Assembly (NCBI GenBank): GCA_963730555.1
Contig: CAVSSS010000012.1
Location: 248,001 to 312,000 of the forward strand
DNA from: Roseiarcus sp963730555
Lineage (GTDB): Bacteria; Pseudomonadota; Alphaproteobacteria; Rhizobiales; Beijerinckiaceae
Direction of reading: 5' to 3'
DNA length: 64,000 nt
Positions within the stretch are counted from its first letter, which is position 1. Every line of letters begins with the position of its first letter. The position numbers were made by a program, and so were the translations under genes. Shown one piece after another: positions 54,902 through 63,937 of the stretch. Below the pieces are notes generated by a model. It ran no database searches. It worked only from the letters and a program-made list of their open reading frames with translations, and was not told the DNA's origin.

Positions 54902-56994
54902 TAGAATGACTGCCCGATACTGACATAGACCGCCACCGGCCCGTTGCCGGCGCGCCGCTCGAGAGGAAAGGCGACGTCGAGGCGGATGGGGCCGACAGAC
55001 GTATAGTACCTGAGCCCAAGACCCGCCGCCGCGAACAGAGGCTCGCTGAAGTTTGGGAAGTTCGAGGCGAAGGCGTTTCCGATGTCGAAGAACGGAACGA
55101 CGCCGATCGTGTCGGTCACTTTGACGCGCAATTCCGCCGACGCCTCGATGAGGCTCTTCCCGCCAACTACCGCGCCCCACCACACGGTCGGGCCAAGCTC
55201 GTTATAGGCGTAGCCGCGCACCGAGCCGCCGCCGCCGGCATAAAAGCGCCAGTTGGCCGGAATTGCATCGAGCTGCGGTCCGCCCATGGCGCCGGCCGCA
55301 ACCCGCCCGGCCAAGACGTAACGCGAGTCGGCGTCGAGGGAATAATAGGCTGAGGCGCCCGCCTTCGCCTGCACGAGATCGAGGCTCGAGCCCAGTAATG
55401 CGCCAAAGCCCACCGCGGAGACGTTGAGGCGCACGCCGCGCGTCGGATCGAGCTTGCTGTCGGTCGTGTCGAAATCGGCGGACACCGGGACGCCGACCAG
55501 CGTGTAGTTGACCGTGCCCAACGCGTCGGTCGCGTCGCCGCTCTGCGCTTCGAGGCCCGCCTGAACCCAGAAGTTCTGATTGAAGTGATGGCGAAGCGAG
55601 GCGGTCACGTCCGCATCCTCGGCCTGGTAGCCGACAAATCCGGCGCCGCTCGTGCTCATCTTCTCCGCGAGAGCGTCGATCAGGAGGTCGTTCGTCGTGC
55701 CCCACAGGGCAGGCTTGAGAAAGCTCGCCGAGACGCGCCCTCCGATATCGTTGGACGAGAAGTGATTGAGGCTTTGCGAGGCGATGTACCATGGCGGCGC
55801 ATAGAACACGGATGCCTGCAGGCGAAGGCGCTCGGCGCCGCCGAACACATTGCGGTCTTCCCAATAGACCTGGCCCTCCGGACCATTCGTCGTCGAATAT
55901 TTCAAAGATGCGCCGACGGAGTATGGCAGACGATCCTCGACGTCGATCTGATAGGGGAGCCGACCGTAGGCGTCGAGCGCCGTCCCTTCGGTGATGCGCA
56001 CGCCGCCAACGGCCGGGATCTGACGGATGCTGTTCCTGGCATCCGCGATCGCCGCCGGCGAGTAGGGATCGCCCCGATGGATGTAGAGAAACGAGCGCAC
56101 GATCGCGGGATCGAAAGTCTGCGGCCCGTTGATCGTCGCCTCCCCGAACGGCGCGATGGGACCGGGGGCTGCAGTCACGGTGAGGTCCATAATGTCTTGT
56201 GCGTGGTCGACGACCGGCGCGACGGACTGGATCTTGGCGAGCGGGCGCCCTTGCTTGCGGAAATAGTCGACGATGCGGGTTTGAGCGGCGCGGATCTCGC
56301 TCGTGACCGCCGGGTCTCCGGACTTGAGGCCGACGATCCGCTGCGGCAACTCGGCTTCCGAGAATTGCCCGCCGAGCGCGTTTGAGATCCGCACCGAGCC
56401 GAGCTTGAACAATGGGCCGGGCTCGACCTTGATAATGACCGGGGCAGGCGCGCGATTGCGGTAAGTCTCGGCGGCGCGAGAGAAGGCCGCGATGTCGCTC
56501 GAGCCAATGGCCAAGCTCGCGCCGTCGATCGAGACCGTCACCGCGGCGTTGTAGTATCCCGCGCCCCACAGTGCGTCGATGACCGGAGCGAAATCGCTCT
56601 CTCCACGTCGCGCAAGCGCTTCGCCGTCGGCAGGGGCGTCCTTGCGCAGCCGGTAGAGCGACGAAGCGTCCCTCACCGCGTTCTTCAGTCCGCCGTCGTC
56701 TCCGGCGACTTGAACGGTCAGGGTGTAGGGAATGGCGGTCCGCGAAACGGCCGGGGGCGTATCTTCAGAGCCGAAAAGACCGAAGAAATCAAAGGCCTGA
56801 GCGACAGTCCAATCGCCAATGACGATCACGCTGGCGACCAATGCGACAAGAAGACGTATGCCCGGACGATCACGCTCTTTCGCGAAACGCTTGCCAGTCA
56901 ACTCGAACGCCTTTTCCCTGACTGACCAAGGGGTACCGGCATTGATTTTGAAGCAGACGGCCTCTTGCGTCAAAACTCTCAGGTTAACGTGCAT
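54901..56994 (-). CDS. tamA: TamA, Omp85-family outer-membrane protein
   Basis: Up to 697 residues. The signal sequence lies around residues 45-65 (LLVALVASVIVIGDWTVAQA), so the native start may be later than ATG 56994. POTRA domains cover about 90-330 (YTLTVQVAG, GYYNAAVTVSIDG, VEPGPLFKLGSVRI, GDPYSPAAIADARNSIR). The 16-strand barrel has the conserved GGGGSVRGYAYNELGP of Omp85 proteins and ends in an aromatic (SIGQSF) that targets it to BAM. Coupled to tamB. Confidence 0.92.
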   Translation of the reverse strand: MHVNLRVLTQEAVCFKINAGTPWSVREKAFELTGKRFAKERDRPGIRLLVALVASVIVIGDWTVAQAFDFFGLFGSEDTPPAVSRTAIPYTLTVQVAGDDGGLKNAVRDASSLYRLRKDAPADGEALARRGESDFAPVIDALWGAGYYNAAVTVSIDGASLAIGSSDIAAFSRAAETYRNRAPAPVIIKVEPGPLFKLGSVRISNALGGQFSEAELPQRIVGLKSGDPAVTSEIRAAQTRIVDYFRKQGRPLAKIQSVAPVVDHAQDIMDLTVTAAPGPIAPFGEATINGPQTFDPAIVRSFLYIHRGDPYSPAAIADARNSIRQIPAVGGVRITEGTALDAYGRLPYQIDVEDRLPYSVGASLKYSTTNGPEGQVYWEDRNVFGGAERLRLQASVFYAPPWYIASQSLNHFSSNDIGGRVSASFLKPALWGTTNDLLIDALAEKMSTSGAGFVGYQAEDADVTASLRHHFNQNFWVQAGLEAQSGDATDALGTVNYTLVGVPVSADFDTTDSKLDPTRGVRLNVSAVGFGALLGSSLDLVQAKAGASAYYSLDADSRYVLAGRVAAGAMGGPQLDAIPANWRFYAGGGGSVRGYAYNELGPTVWWGAVVGGKSLIEASAELRVKVTDTIGVVPFFDIGNAFASNFPNFSEPLFAAAGLGLRYYTSVGPIRLDVAFPLERRAGNGPVAVYVSIGQSF

Positions 56995-57079
56995 TCCCGA
57001 GCGGTCGGTCCGCCGGCGAGGCGTAAACCAACGCGAATGGTAAAAGAAACGTTGCCGTCGCAGCGCGCTCGGTCGCCGC

Positions 57080-58107
57080 CTATTCCTGCGACTGGCCGCC
57101 CGCGAAGCGAGCGACCATCAAAGACCCCAATATGATTGCGCCATAGATCGCTTGAATCCAGAACGACGGCACTTGGGCAAGGGTCAGCAGGTTGCCGACG
57201 ACGCCGAGCAGCAGCACGCCGGTCAGCGCCCCGAACATCGTGCCCTTGCCGCCGTCGAGCGAAATGCCGCCGATCACTGCCGCGGCGAAGACGGTGAAGA
57301 TCAGACCATTGCCCTGATTGGCGCTGATCGCGCCGACGTAGCCGGTGATGGCGAGGCCGCCCAACGCGGCGAGAACCCCCGCCAGCACATACACACCCCA
57401 GGTGATGCGTTCGACGCGAATGCCGGCGGCGCGGGCGGCTTCAGGATTGCCGCCGATCGCGTAGAGCGCGCGGCCCAGCCGATGGTAGCGCAACATGGCG
57501 CCCGCGATCGCGAAAGCGAGAGCCGCAAGCCACACCGCGAGTGGCAGGCCAAGGAAAGTGATGACCATAAGCCCATAAAAGGCGCCGGGAAGGTCAAACA
57601 AGGTTCGTCCGTGCGTTGCTCCAACCAGCATGCCGCGCAAAATGATCAGCATCGCGAGCGTGACGATGAAGGCGCTGAGCCTGAGCTTCACCACCATGAA
57701 GCCGTTGATGAAGCCGACCAGACCGCCGACCACGAACACCGTGAGGATGCCGATCACCGTTGGCCATTCGAAGCCAAAGCCGAAACCCTCGACTGGCAGG
57801 ACCACCATGGCGCCAATCGCAGGCGCAATACCGTAGATCGAACTCGAGCGAGAGATCGAACTTGCCCGTGATGATGACGAGCGATTCCGCCAGGACGACG
57901 AGCGCCAAGGCGGCCGACGAGGTGAGGATCGTGTTGATGTTTCCCGAAGTGAGGAACACCGGGCTGATGATCGAGCCGATGACGATCAGGACCGCCAGCG
58001 CCGGAAGCAGAGCCAAGTCGCGGAGCCGAGCAAGCGCAATGGCGCTGGTCCGCGGCGCGATCGCGCTGCTCTGAGCGAGCAGGCGCAGGAGCCGAACTCT
58101 GGTTCAC
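57080..58107 (-). pseudogene. CUT2 sugar ABC permease, two frameshifts
   Basis: RbsC-type permease. From GTG 58107 the N-terminal piece is followed, after a shift near 58070, by IAPRTSAIALARLRDLALLPALAVLIVIGS...SSAALALVVLAESLVIITGKFDLSLE; one extra T near 57850 then leads to SIYGIAPAIGAMVVLPVEGF and the intact C-terminal 240 residues (GRALYAIGGNPEAARAAGIRVERI, GGISLDGGKGTMFGA). Joined length about 340, normal. Third gene of a binding protein-ATPase-permease operon. Confidence 0.82.
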
Positions 58108-58110
58108 GTC

Positions 58111-59649
58111 TCAAATCCCCTCGACCGACGCGACGAGCTCGTTATCGCTCCAACCCGCTTCATGCTCGGCGACGACCTTGCCGTGGCGCATCACGAGCAC
58201 CCGGTCGCAGACCCGCAAATCTTCGAGCTCGCCGCTCGCCACCAGGATCGCCCGTCCCTCGCGGCGCGTATTCTCGACCGCACGCAAAAGCGCTTCCTTC
58301 GATTTCACATCGACGCCCGCCGTCGGATCGATAAGGACCAGAACCGACGGCCGGCTCGCAAGCGCTCGCCCCATCACCACCTTCTGCTGGTTGCCACCGG
58401 AGAGGTCGGAGACGAGCTGATCCGGCCCCTGGGTGACGACGCCAAGCGTATCGATCGCATCCTTCGCAGCCGAGGCGCGGCGCGCTGGCGCGATGAATCC
58501 GAAGCGGCCCAAGCGCGTTCGCAATGGGCATCGTGACATTGTCGGCGATCGATTGGGTGAGAACGAGTCCCTGCCGATGCCGGCTTTTCGGCACGCAGCC
58601 GACGCCGAGCGCGAGCGCCGCGGGAACGTCGCCTGCCCGCAAAGGGGTGCCGTTGATGCAGATTGTCCCCGACGTGTACGGCCCTAAGCCGGCCACGGCC
58701 TCGGCTACCCCGAGGCGCCCGCTGCTTGTCGCGCCGCAAAGCCCGATGATCTCGCTCGGCCGCACGGAAAAGCTCACATCGTCGAAGTCTTCGCCGCCGA
58801 GACCGACTCACTTCCAGCGCTACGGGACCCTCGGTCGGCGCTTTTCGGTTCGCAGCGTCGGCGAAACTAAAGCTCACCTGCTCCCCGGTCATCGCTTCGA
58901 TGAGCGCGTCCTTGGGCAAGGTCGCGGCAGGCGCGGTCAGGATGTGCTTCGCGTCGCGCAGCACGGTGACGGTCTGACAGACCTCATAGACTTCCTGCAG
59001 ATGGTGGGAGATGAAAAGGAAGGTCACGCCTTGCGCCTGCAGCCGGCGCATTTGCGCGAACAGACGCTTGATCTCCTCTCCGTCCAGTTGGGCGGTCGGC
59101 TCGTCGAGAATGATGAATTCGCGCGCCATAGGAAAGCGCCCGCGCGATCTCGACCAGCTGCCGAGCTTCGACCTTAAGATCGCCCGCGCGAGAGCGTTCC
59201 GAGACCGCGACGTTCCAGCGATCGAGCACGTCTCTGGCGTCGCGCCAAAGGGCGTTCCAGTTGATGAAGCCGCGCCGCAGCGGTTGCCGGTTGATGAACA
59301 GGTTTTCAGCAACCGTCAGGTCCGGAATGATGGTCGAATGCTGGTAGACGCAGGCGACGCGCTGACGCCACCCTTCGCGATCGGCGATCGCCGGCGCCGG
59401 TTCGCCGCCGAAGCGAATCTCCCCGCTGTCAGGCTCGCGAAGGCCGGTCAGGATGCCGACCAGAGTCGACTTGCCAGCGCCGTTGCGCCCGACCAGCGCA
59501 TGCGACTCGCTGGGGAATACGCGTAAGTGCGCGTCGCTCAGCGCCACCGTCGCCCCATAGCGCTTCGAGACGCCGGCAGCTTCGACAATCGGAACGGCGG
59601 CAGCCGCGCCGGTATCGCCTTCAGGCGTCTCGAGCATCGAGGGCGTCAA
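58111..59649 (-). pseudogene. CUT2 sugar ABC ATPase, several frameshifts
   Basis: Two-domain sugar ABC ATPase. Walker A GRNGAGKST, CVYQHSTIIPDLTVAENLF and VEARQLVEIARALS lie in the first frame; after about 59130 FIILDEPTAQLDGEEIKRL and FLFISHHLQEVYEVC continue in the second; after about 58800 the second domain begins (FSVRPSEIIGLCGATSSGRLG); and after about 58520 the last frame gives LSGGNQQKVVMGRALASRPSVLVLIDPTAGVDVKSK. No domain is missing at about 510 residues. The substrate is unknown. Confidence 0.82.
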
Positions 59650-59653
59650 TCAG

Positions 59654-60673
59654 CTATTTCGGATTGTTTCCCCAAAACGACTTGTCGTCCACGTTCGCCT
59701 TGGTGACCAACTGGGCCGGGAGCTGATCTTCGAGAACGCCTGGAGCCACTTCGAGAATCGTGCTGTCGTGGTCGGTCGGACCAGCCTTGAACGTCTTTCC
59801 CTCGATCGCGTCCTTGAGATACATGATGCCATATTTCGCATAGAGGTCGGCCGGCTGAGACACCGTGGCGTCGATCTCGCCCTTGCGGATCGCGTCAAAC
59901 TCCTGCGGAATTCCGTCATTGCTGACAATGACGATGTGGCCTACTTCTCCGGCCGGATGGAGCATGCCTTTACGCTTCAAGGTCTGCAATGTCGGCGCGA
60001 GGAAAACGCCGCCCGCGTGCATGTAGATCGCCTTGAGATCGGGGGTCGAGTTGAGAATCGTGTCAAGACCAGCCGCTGCGTCCTCGCCGGACCAGGCCTT
60101 GGTCGGAATTTCGAGCTCCTTGAGCTTCGGATAGTTCTTCTTGATGCAGTCGCGGAAGCCATTGCCTCGATCCCGGCCGTTGATCGAAGCCTGGTCGCCC
60201 ATGATCTGCACGACCGGGCCTTCAGCCACATGCTCGCCGATATATTTACAAGCCTTCTCGCCATAGGCGATGTTGTTCGCACGCACGACGATGGCGACCG
60301 GACCGGAGTCCGGCGCGACGTCGACCGCGACGACCGCCACCTTGGCGGCCGCCGCCGTCTTCAGAATCGTTCCTGCGGCGGAGCTGTCGAATGGCGAGAA
60401 AATGAGGCCTTTGGCGCCCAGCGTGATCGCGTTCTTGACCCCGGTGATCTGTTTCGCCGTGTCGAACTCGGAGTTGAATGGTTGCAAGAGATCGACGCCC
60501 TGAGCCTTCGCTTCGTTCACAATGTATTGGTTGTAGGCGGTCCAGAACGGCGACGTCAGCGTGGTGAGATCGACCGCGATTTTTGGCCCGTCGGCGGCCG
60601 AGGCGCTGACGGTGAGCGCGCCGAGCGCGGCGGCTGTCAGCGCGGTCAGAGCAAAGGTGCGCTTGGTTCGCAT
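59654..60673 (-). CDS. sugar ABC transporter periplasmic binding protein
   Basis: 339 residues with signal peptide MRTKRTFALTALTAAALGAL (cleavage near SASAAD). RbsB-type fold: IAVDLTTLTSPFWTAYNQYIVNEAKAQGV, GAKGLIFSPFDSSAAGTIL, NGRDRGNGFRDCIKK and IVSNDGIPQEFDAIRKGEIDATVSQPA. First gene of a second CUT2 operon with the ATPase and permease above. GGGAGGAAACATCAC precedes the ATG. Ligand unknown; it differs clearly from the rhamnose binding protein. Confidence 0.9.
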   Translation of the reverse strand: MRTKRTFALTALTAAALGALTVSASAADGPKIAVDLTTLTSPFWTAYNQYIVNEAKAQGVDLLQPFNSEFDTAKQITGVKNAITLGAKGLIFSPFDSSAAGTILKTAAAAKVAVVAVDVAPDSGPVAIVVRANNIAYGEKACKYIGEHVAEGPVVQIMGDQASINGRDRGNGFRDCIKKNYPKLKELEIPTKAWSGEDAAAGLDTILNSTPDLKAIYMHAGGVFLAPTLQTLKRKGMLHPAGEVGHIVIVSNDGIPQEFDAIRKGEIDATVSQPADLYAKYGIMYLKDAIEGKTFKAGPTDHDSTILEVAPGVLEDQLPAQLVTKANVDDKSFWGNNPK

Positions 60674-60826
60674 GTGATGTTTCCTCCCGAATTTTTACGC
60701 CGTCTTCGTTAGGGGGCGGTTCGGGGACGGTCAAGCCATCGACCGTGAGGCCGGGACGCGCGTTGCTCGGCCCCGCATGCCGAGGACGAAACGCAAGCCC
60801 GCGGACCGCGCGCGCGAGGCAGCTAA

Positions 60827-60864
60827 CCCTCTCCCTCTCCCCGTAGGCGGGGAGAGGGAGAGGG
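60827..60864. repeat. 16-bp perfect inverted repeat
   Basis: CCCTCTCCCTCTCCCC, loop GTAGGC, GGGGAGAGGGAGAGGG: all 16 bp pair. Such CTCCCC-GGGGAG palindromes are dispersed in Rhizobiales genomes; related imperfect ones lie at 37347-37378 and 12974-13019. It lies upstream of the sugar-binding-protein gene, within its long leader or promoter region, so it could affect that transcript if the start is distal. Confidence 0.65.
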
Positions 60865-61112
60865 CGATGCGCGACGCCAGTAGGACGGCTGCAGCGCACA
60901 CTGAAATCGAGAGGGGCCTGGGCGAGGCGGTCTGCTGGCCAGCGCGCCGTAACAGATCGGAAAAGCCGACCAATGGTCATTTTTCTTGCTAAAGTCAGAA
61001 ATCTGCTATCGTATTCCGGTCGATGGAACCGACATTGCGAGGAGAGAAACGCAGACCTGGGTGGGTTTATAGGGCATGTGAGAAAAGGAAGGGGAATTTT
61101 TTATTTGAATTG

Positions 61113-61210
61113 GCTGTAACCCATTGAAAAGTACGGATTCGGAAGAATAAACGCTAGCTATTTTACTAGCGTTTAGTCGCGTTTACTGGCTTTTAGTCGC
61201 GTTTATTGGC
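61113..61210. repeat. dispersed element, copy B: hairpin plus four 10-bp units
   Basis: Starts GCTGTAACCCATTGAAAAG like copy A. The dyad is perfect here: TAAACGCTAG (61148-61157) and CTAGCGTTTA (61166-61175) with an 8-bp loop. Four 10-bp units follow at 61171-61210: GTTTAGTCGC, GTTTACTGGC, TTTTAGTCGC, GTTTATTGGC; units 1/3 and 2/4 are most alike, giving a 20-bp super-period. Weaker similarity to copy A extends upstream to about 60985 (GCTAT...TATTC...GAGAGAAA...TTTTATTT). It lies just downstream of the dadA-like gene. Confidence 0.7.
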
Positions 61211-61234
61211 TGGTCGCCGAGCGCTGCTGGACGG

Positions 61235-62491
61235 TCATGCACCGAACCGTTCCGCCTTGAACGGCGCAGGATCGACGAACGGCGTCTCGCCGGTCACAAG
61301 CTCCGCCAGCAAACGGGCGGTGATGGGGCCGAGCGTCAGTCCGAGGTGGTGGTGACCGAAATCGAGCCAGAGGCCCGGCTTGCCGGGGAACGGTCCGATG
61401 ATCGGGCGCATATCCGGCAGGCAGGGGCGCCGGCCGAGCCAAGGCGCGGCGTCCTTTCGGGCGCCGATGGGGAACAGTTCCCGCGCGTAGGGCTCGACCC
61501 GCTCGAGATGCGCCGGCGAGGGCGGGTCGTCGCGCCGTGCGAACTCGGCGCCGGTGGTCAATCTCAAGCCGCGCGCCATCGGGGTGACGAGGTAGCCGCG
61601 CTCGAGGTCGAGCACGGGTCGGGTCAAGCCCGCGTTGCCTTTGGCCTCGTAATGCATGTGATAACCGCGCTTGACGAAGAACGGCAGGCGAAGACCGAAG
61701 CGTCGCGCGAGCTCATCGGACCACGGGCCGAGCGCGATGACGACGTCGCGGGCCGCGAGTCTGCCCTTCTCGGTCGTGACCATCCAACCCAGGCCCGAAG
61801 GCTCGAGGCTCAGCGCGTCGCCCCTCTCCATCCGGCCGCCGCGCTTGACGAACAGGGCCGCGTAGCTCTGGATGAGCTTCGCCGGATCGGAGGTCGACAG
61901 TGGCTCAGAATAATGGACGCCGCCGATCGCCTTCTCGCCTACATGCGGCTCCAACTCAGTGAGCCCGGCGCGATCAAGGTCAATCGGCTTGACGCCAAAC
62001 GGCTTGAGTTCCTCAGCCTCGCGGTGCGCGAGATCCTGCCCGCGCGCGCTGCGATAGGCCTTGATCCAGCCGCCGGAGCGCAAAAGCCCGGAAGCGCCCG
62101 CGTCATTCGCCAGTTTCAGGTGCTCGGCCGCCGAGGCGAACAGGAGCGGAGCCATGACCTTGCCCGTCGCGGCTTTTCTCGGTTGCGTTGAGGCTTGGAA
62201 ATAGCGCCAGATCGAGGGCGCGATCGACGCCAGGGAGCCATGACGCATGTGAGCGCGCGGATCGCGGTTGGCGGCTGCCCGCGCGACCTCGCCGATCGCC
62301 CGCGGGAACAGGTAGGGGAGCACGCCTTCGGTCTGGATGATGCCGCTGTTGCCGAAGCTCGTCTCCCCCGCCGCCTCGGACAGACGGTCGACGAGCGCCA
62401 CGGATCGGCTGCGCGCCTGAAGCGCAAGCGCCGCCGAGACGCCGACAATTCCGGCGCCCAGCACAATGACGTCGACCGATTGCGAAGGCAT
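61235..62491 (-). CDS. D-amino-acid dehydrogenase-like FAD oxidoreductase
   Basis: 418 residues, DAO family. FAD-binding VIVLGAGIVGVSAALALQ near residue 8, SFGNSGIIQTEG, HYSEPLSTSDPAKLIQSYA, VVIALGPWSDELARRFG and the C-terminal GRRPCLPDMRPIIGPFPGKPGLWLDFGHHHLGLTLGP fit DadA, which oxidises D-amino acids to 2-oxo acids and passes electrons to the respiratory chain. ATG 62491 starts at the usual place; the frame opens upstream over the divergent promoter region. Exact substrate not determined. Confidence 0.87.
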   Translation of the reverse strand: MPSQSVDVIVLGAGIVGVSAALALQARSRSVALVDRLSEAAGETSFGNSGIIQTEGVLPYLFPRAIGEVARAAANRDPRAHMRHGSLASIAPSIWRYFQASTQPRKAATGKVMAPLLFASAAEHLKLANDAGASGLLRSGGWIKAYRSARGQDLAHREAEELKPFGVKPIDLDRAGLTELEPHVGEKAIGGVHYSEPLSTSDPAKLIQSYAALFVKRGGRMERGDALSLEPSGLGWMVTTEKGRLAARDVVIALGPWSDELARRFGLRLPFFVKRGYHMHYEAKGNAGLTRPVLDLERGYLVTPMARGLRLTTGAEFARRDDPPSPAHLERVEPYARELFPIGARKDAAPWLGRRPCLPDMRPIIGPFPGKPGLWLDFGHHHLGLTLGPITARLLAELVTGETPFVDPAPFKAERFGA

Positions 62492-62610
62492 GGGATGGTT
62501 GTTTTCCTGACTGGACGCGCGTCGCACCGGCGTGGCGCGCCTGCTCGATTCTCGATTGCCGTTCCTATAGACCGCGCCCCGGAAGGAACAAACAGAAAGC
62601 GTCGTCGCCA

Positions 62611-63918
62611 ATGATCCCGCGCTATTCCCGCCCTGAGATGACCGCCGTGTGGTCGCCGGAGACGCGTTTCCGCATCTGGTTCGAGATCGAGGCTTATGCG
62701 TCGGAAGCGATGGCTGAGATCGGTCTGATCCCGAAAGAGGCGGCCAAGGCGATCTGGGAAAAGGGCTCAAACGCCAAGTTCGACGTGGCGCGGATCGATG
62801 AGATTGAGAAGGTGACCAAGCACGATGTCATCGCGTTCTTGACTCACCTCGCGGAATTCATCGGCCCCGAAGCGCGCTTCGTCCATTTGGGGCTAACGAG
62901 CTCCGATGTGCTCGACACATGTCTCGCCGAGCAGCTCAAGCGGGCGAGCGACATCCTCATCGCCGACGTCGATGCGCTGCTTGCTGCGCTCAAGCGCCGC
63001 GCCTTCGAGCATAAAATGACGCCCACCATCGGCCGGTCGCATGGAATCCATGCGGAGCCTACGACCTTCGGCCTCAAGCTCGCCCATGCCTACGCGGAGT
63101 TTGCCCGGGCTCGCGCCCGGCTGATCGCGGCGCGCGACGAGATTTCGACTTGCGCGATCTCCGGCGCGATTGGCACATTCGCCAACGTTGACCCGAGGGT
63201 CGAAGCCTATGTCGCGGGCAAACTGGGCTTGAGACCCGAGCCGATTTCGACCCAGGTCATCCCGCGCGATCGACACGCGGCTTTCTTTGCGACGCTGGGA
63301 ATCGTCGCGTCCTCGGTCGAGCGGCTCGCGACCGAGATCCGCCATTTGCAGCGCACCGAGGTGATGGAGGCGGAAGAGTTTTTCTCCGAGGGGCAGAAGG
63401 GCTCGTCCGCGATGCCGCACAAGCGCAATCCAGTGTTGGCGGAAAACCTGACCGGACTCGCCCGCATGGTGCGCTCGGCGGTGACGCCGGCGCTTGAGGA
63501 CGTGGCGCTGTGGCACGAGCGCGACATTTCGCATTCCTCAGTCGAACGAATGATCGGTCCCGACGCGACGATCACGCTCGACTTCGCATTGATGCGGCTT
63601 GCAGGCGTGATCGACAAGCTGGTGGTTTATCCGGAAGCTATGCGGAAAAACCTGGGCCGGCTCGGTGGGCTCATCCATTCGCAACGAGTTTTGCTGGCGT
63701 TGACCCAGAAGGGCGTCGCCCGCGACGACGCCTATGCACTCGTCCAGCGGAACGCGATGCCCGTCTGGCGCGGTGAGGGCGAGTTTCTCAAGCTTTTGAA
63801 AGCGGACAAGGATGTCAGCAAGGTGTTGACCGACCAGGAGCTCGAGGCGCTATTCGACCTCGGCTATCACCTAAAGCATGTGGATACGATCTTTGAGCGA
63901 GTGTTCGGGGGCTCATAA
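62611..63918 (+). CDS. purB: adenylosuccinate lyase
   Basis: 435-residue fumarase/aspartase-superfamily lyase acting twice in purine synthesis (SAICAR and adenylosuccinate cleavage). MIPRYSRPEMTAVWS at the start is typical of the bacterial PurB; FVHLGLTSSDVLDT, IGRSHGIHAEPTTFG and the signature GSSAMPHKRNPVLAENL are intact. The C-terminus KHVDTIFERVFG is normal. Divergent from the dadA-like gene with 119 bp between. Confidence 0.95.
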   Translation: MIPRYSRPEMTAVWSPETRFRIWFEIEAYASEAMAEIGLIPKEAAKAIWEKGSNAKFDVARIDEIEKVTKHDVIAFLTHLAEFIGPEARFVHLGLTSSDVLDTCLAEQLKRASDILIADVDALLAALKRRAFEHKMTPTIGRSHGIHAEPTTFGLKLAHAYAEFARARARLIAARDEISTCAISGAIGTFANVDPRVEAYVAGKLGLRPEPISTQVIPRDRHAAFFATLGIVASSVERLATEIRHLQRTEVMEAEEFFSEGQKGSSAMPHKRNPVLAENLTGLARMVRSAVTPALEDVALWHERDISHSSVERMIGPDATITLDFALMRLAGVIDKLVVYPEAMRKNLGRLGGLIHSQRVLLALTQKGVARDDAYALVQRNAMPVWRGEGEFLKLLKADKDVSKVLTDQELEALFDLGYHLKHVDTIFERVFGGS

Positions 63919-63937
63919 GGCGCGCCAAGGCCAAGCG

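Noticed and set aside
55202..56569. A 455-codon minus-strand frame inside tamA
   Set aside because: Same strand, other frame; it is arginine-rich and without homology, while the tamA frame carries POTRA and barrel motifs throughout.
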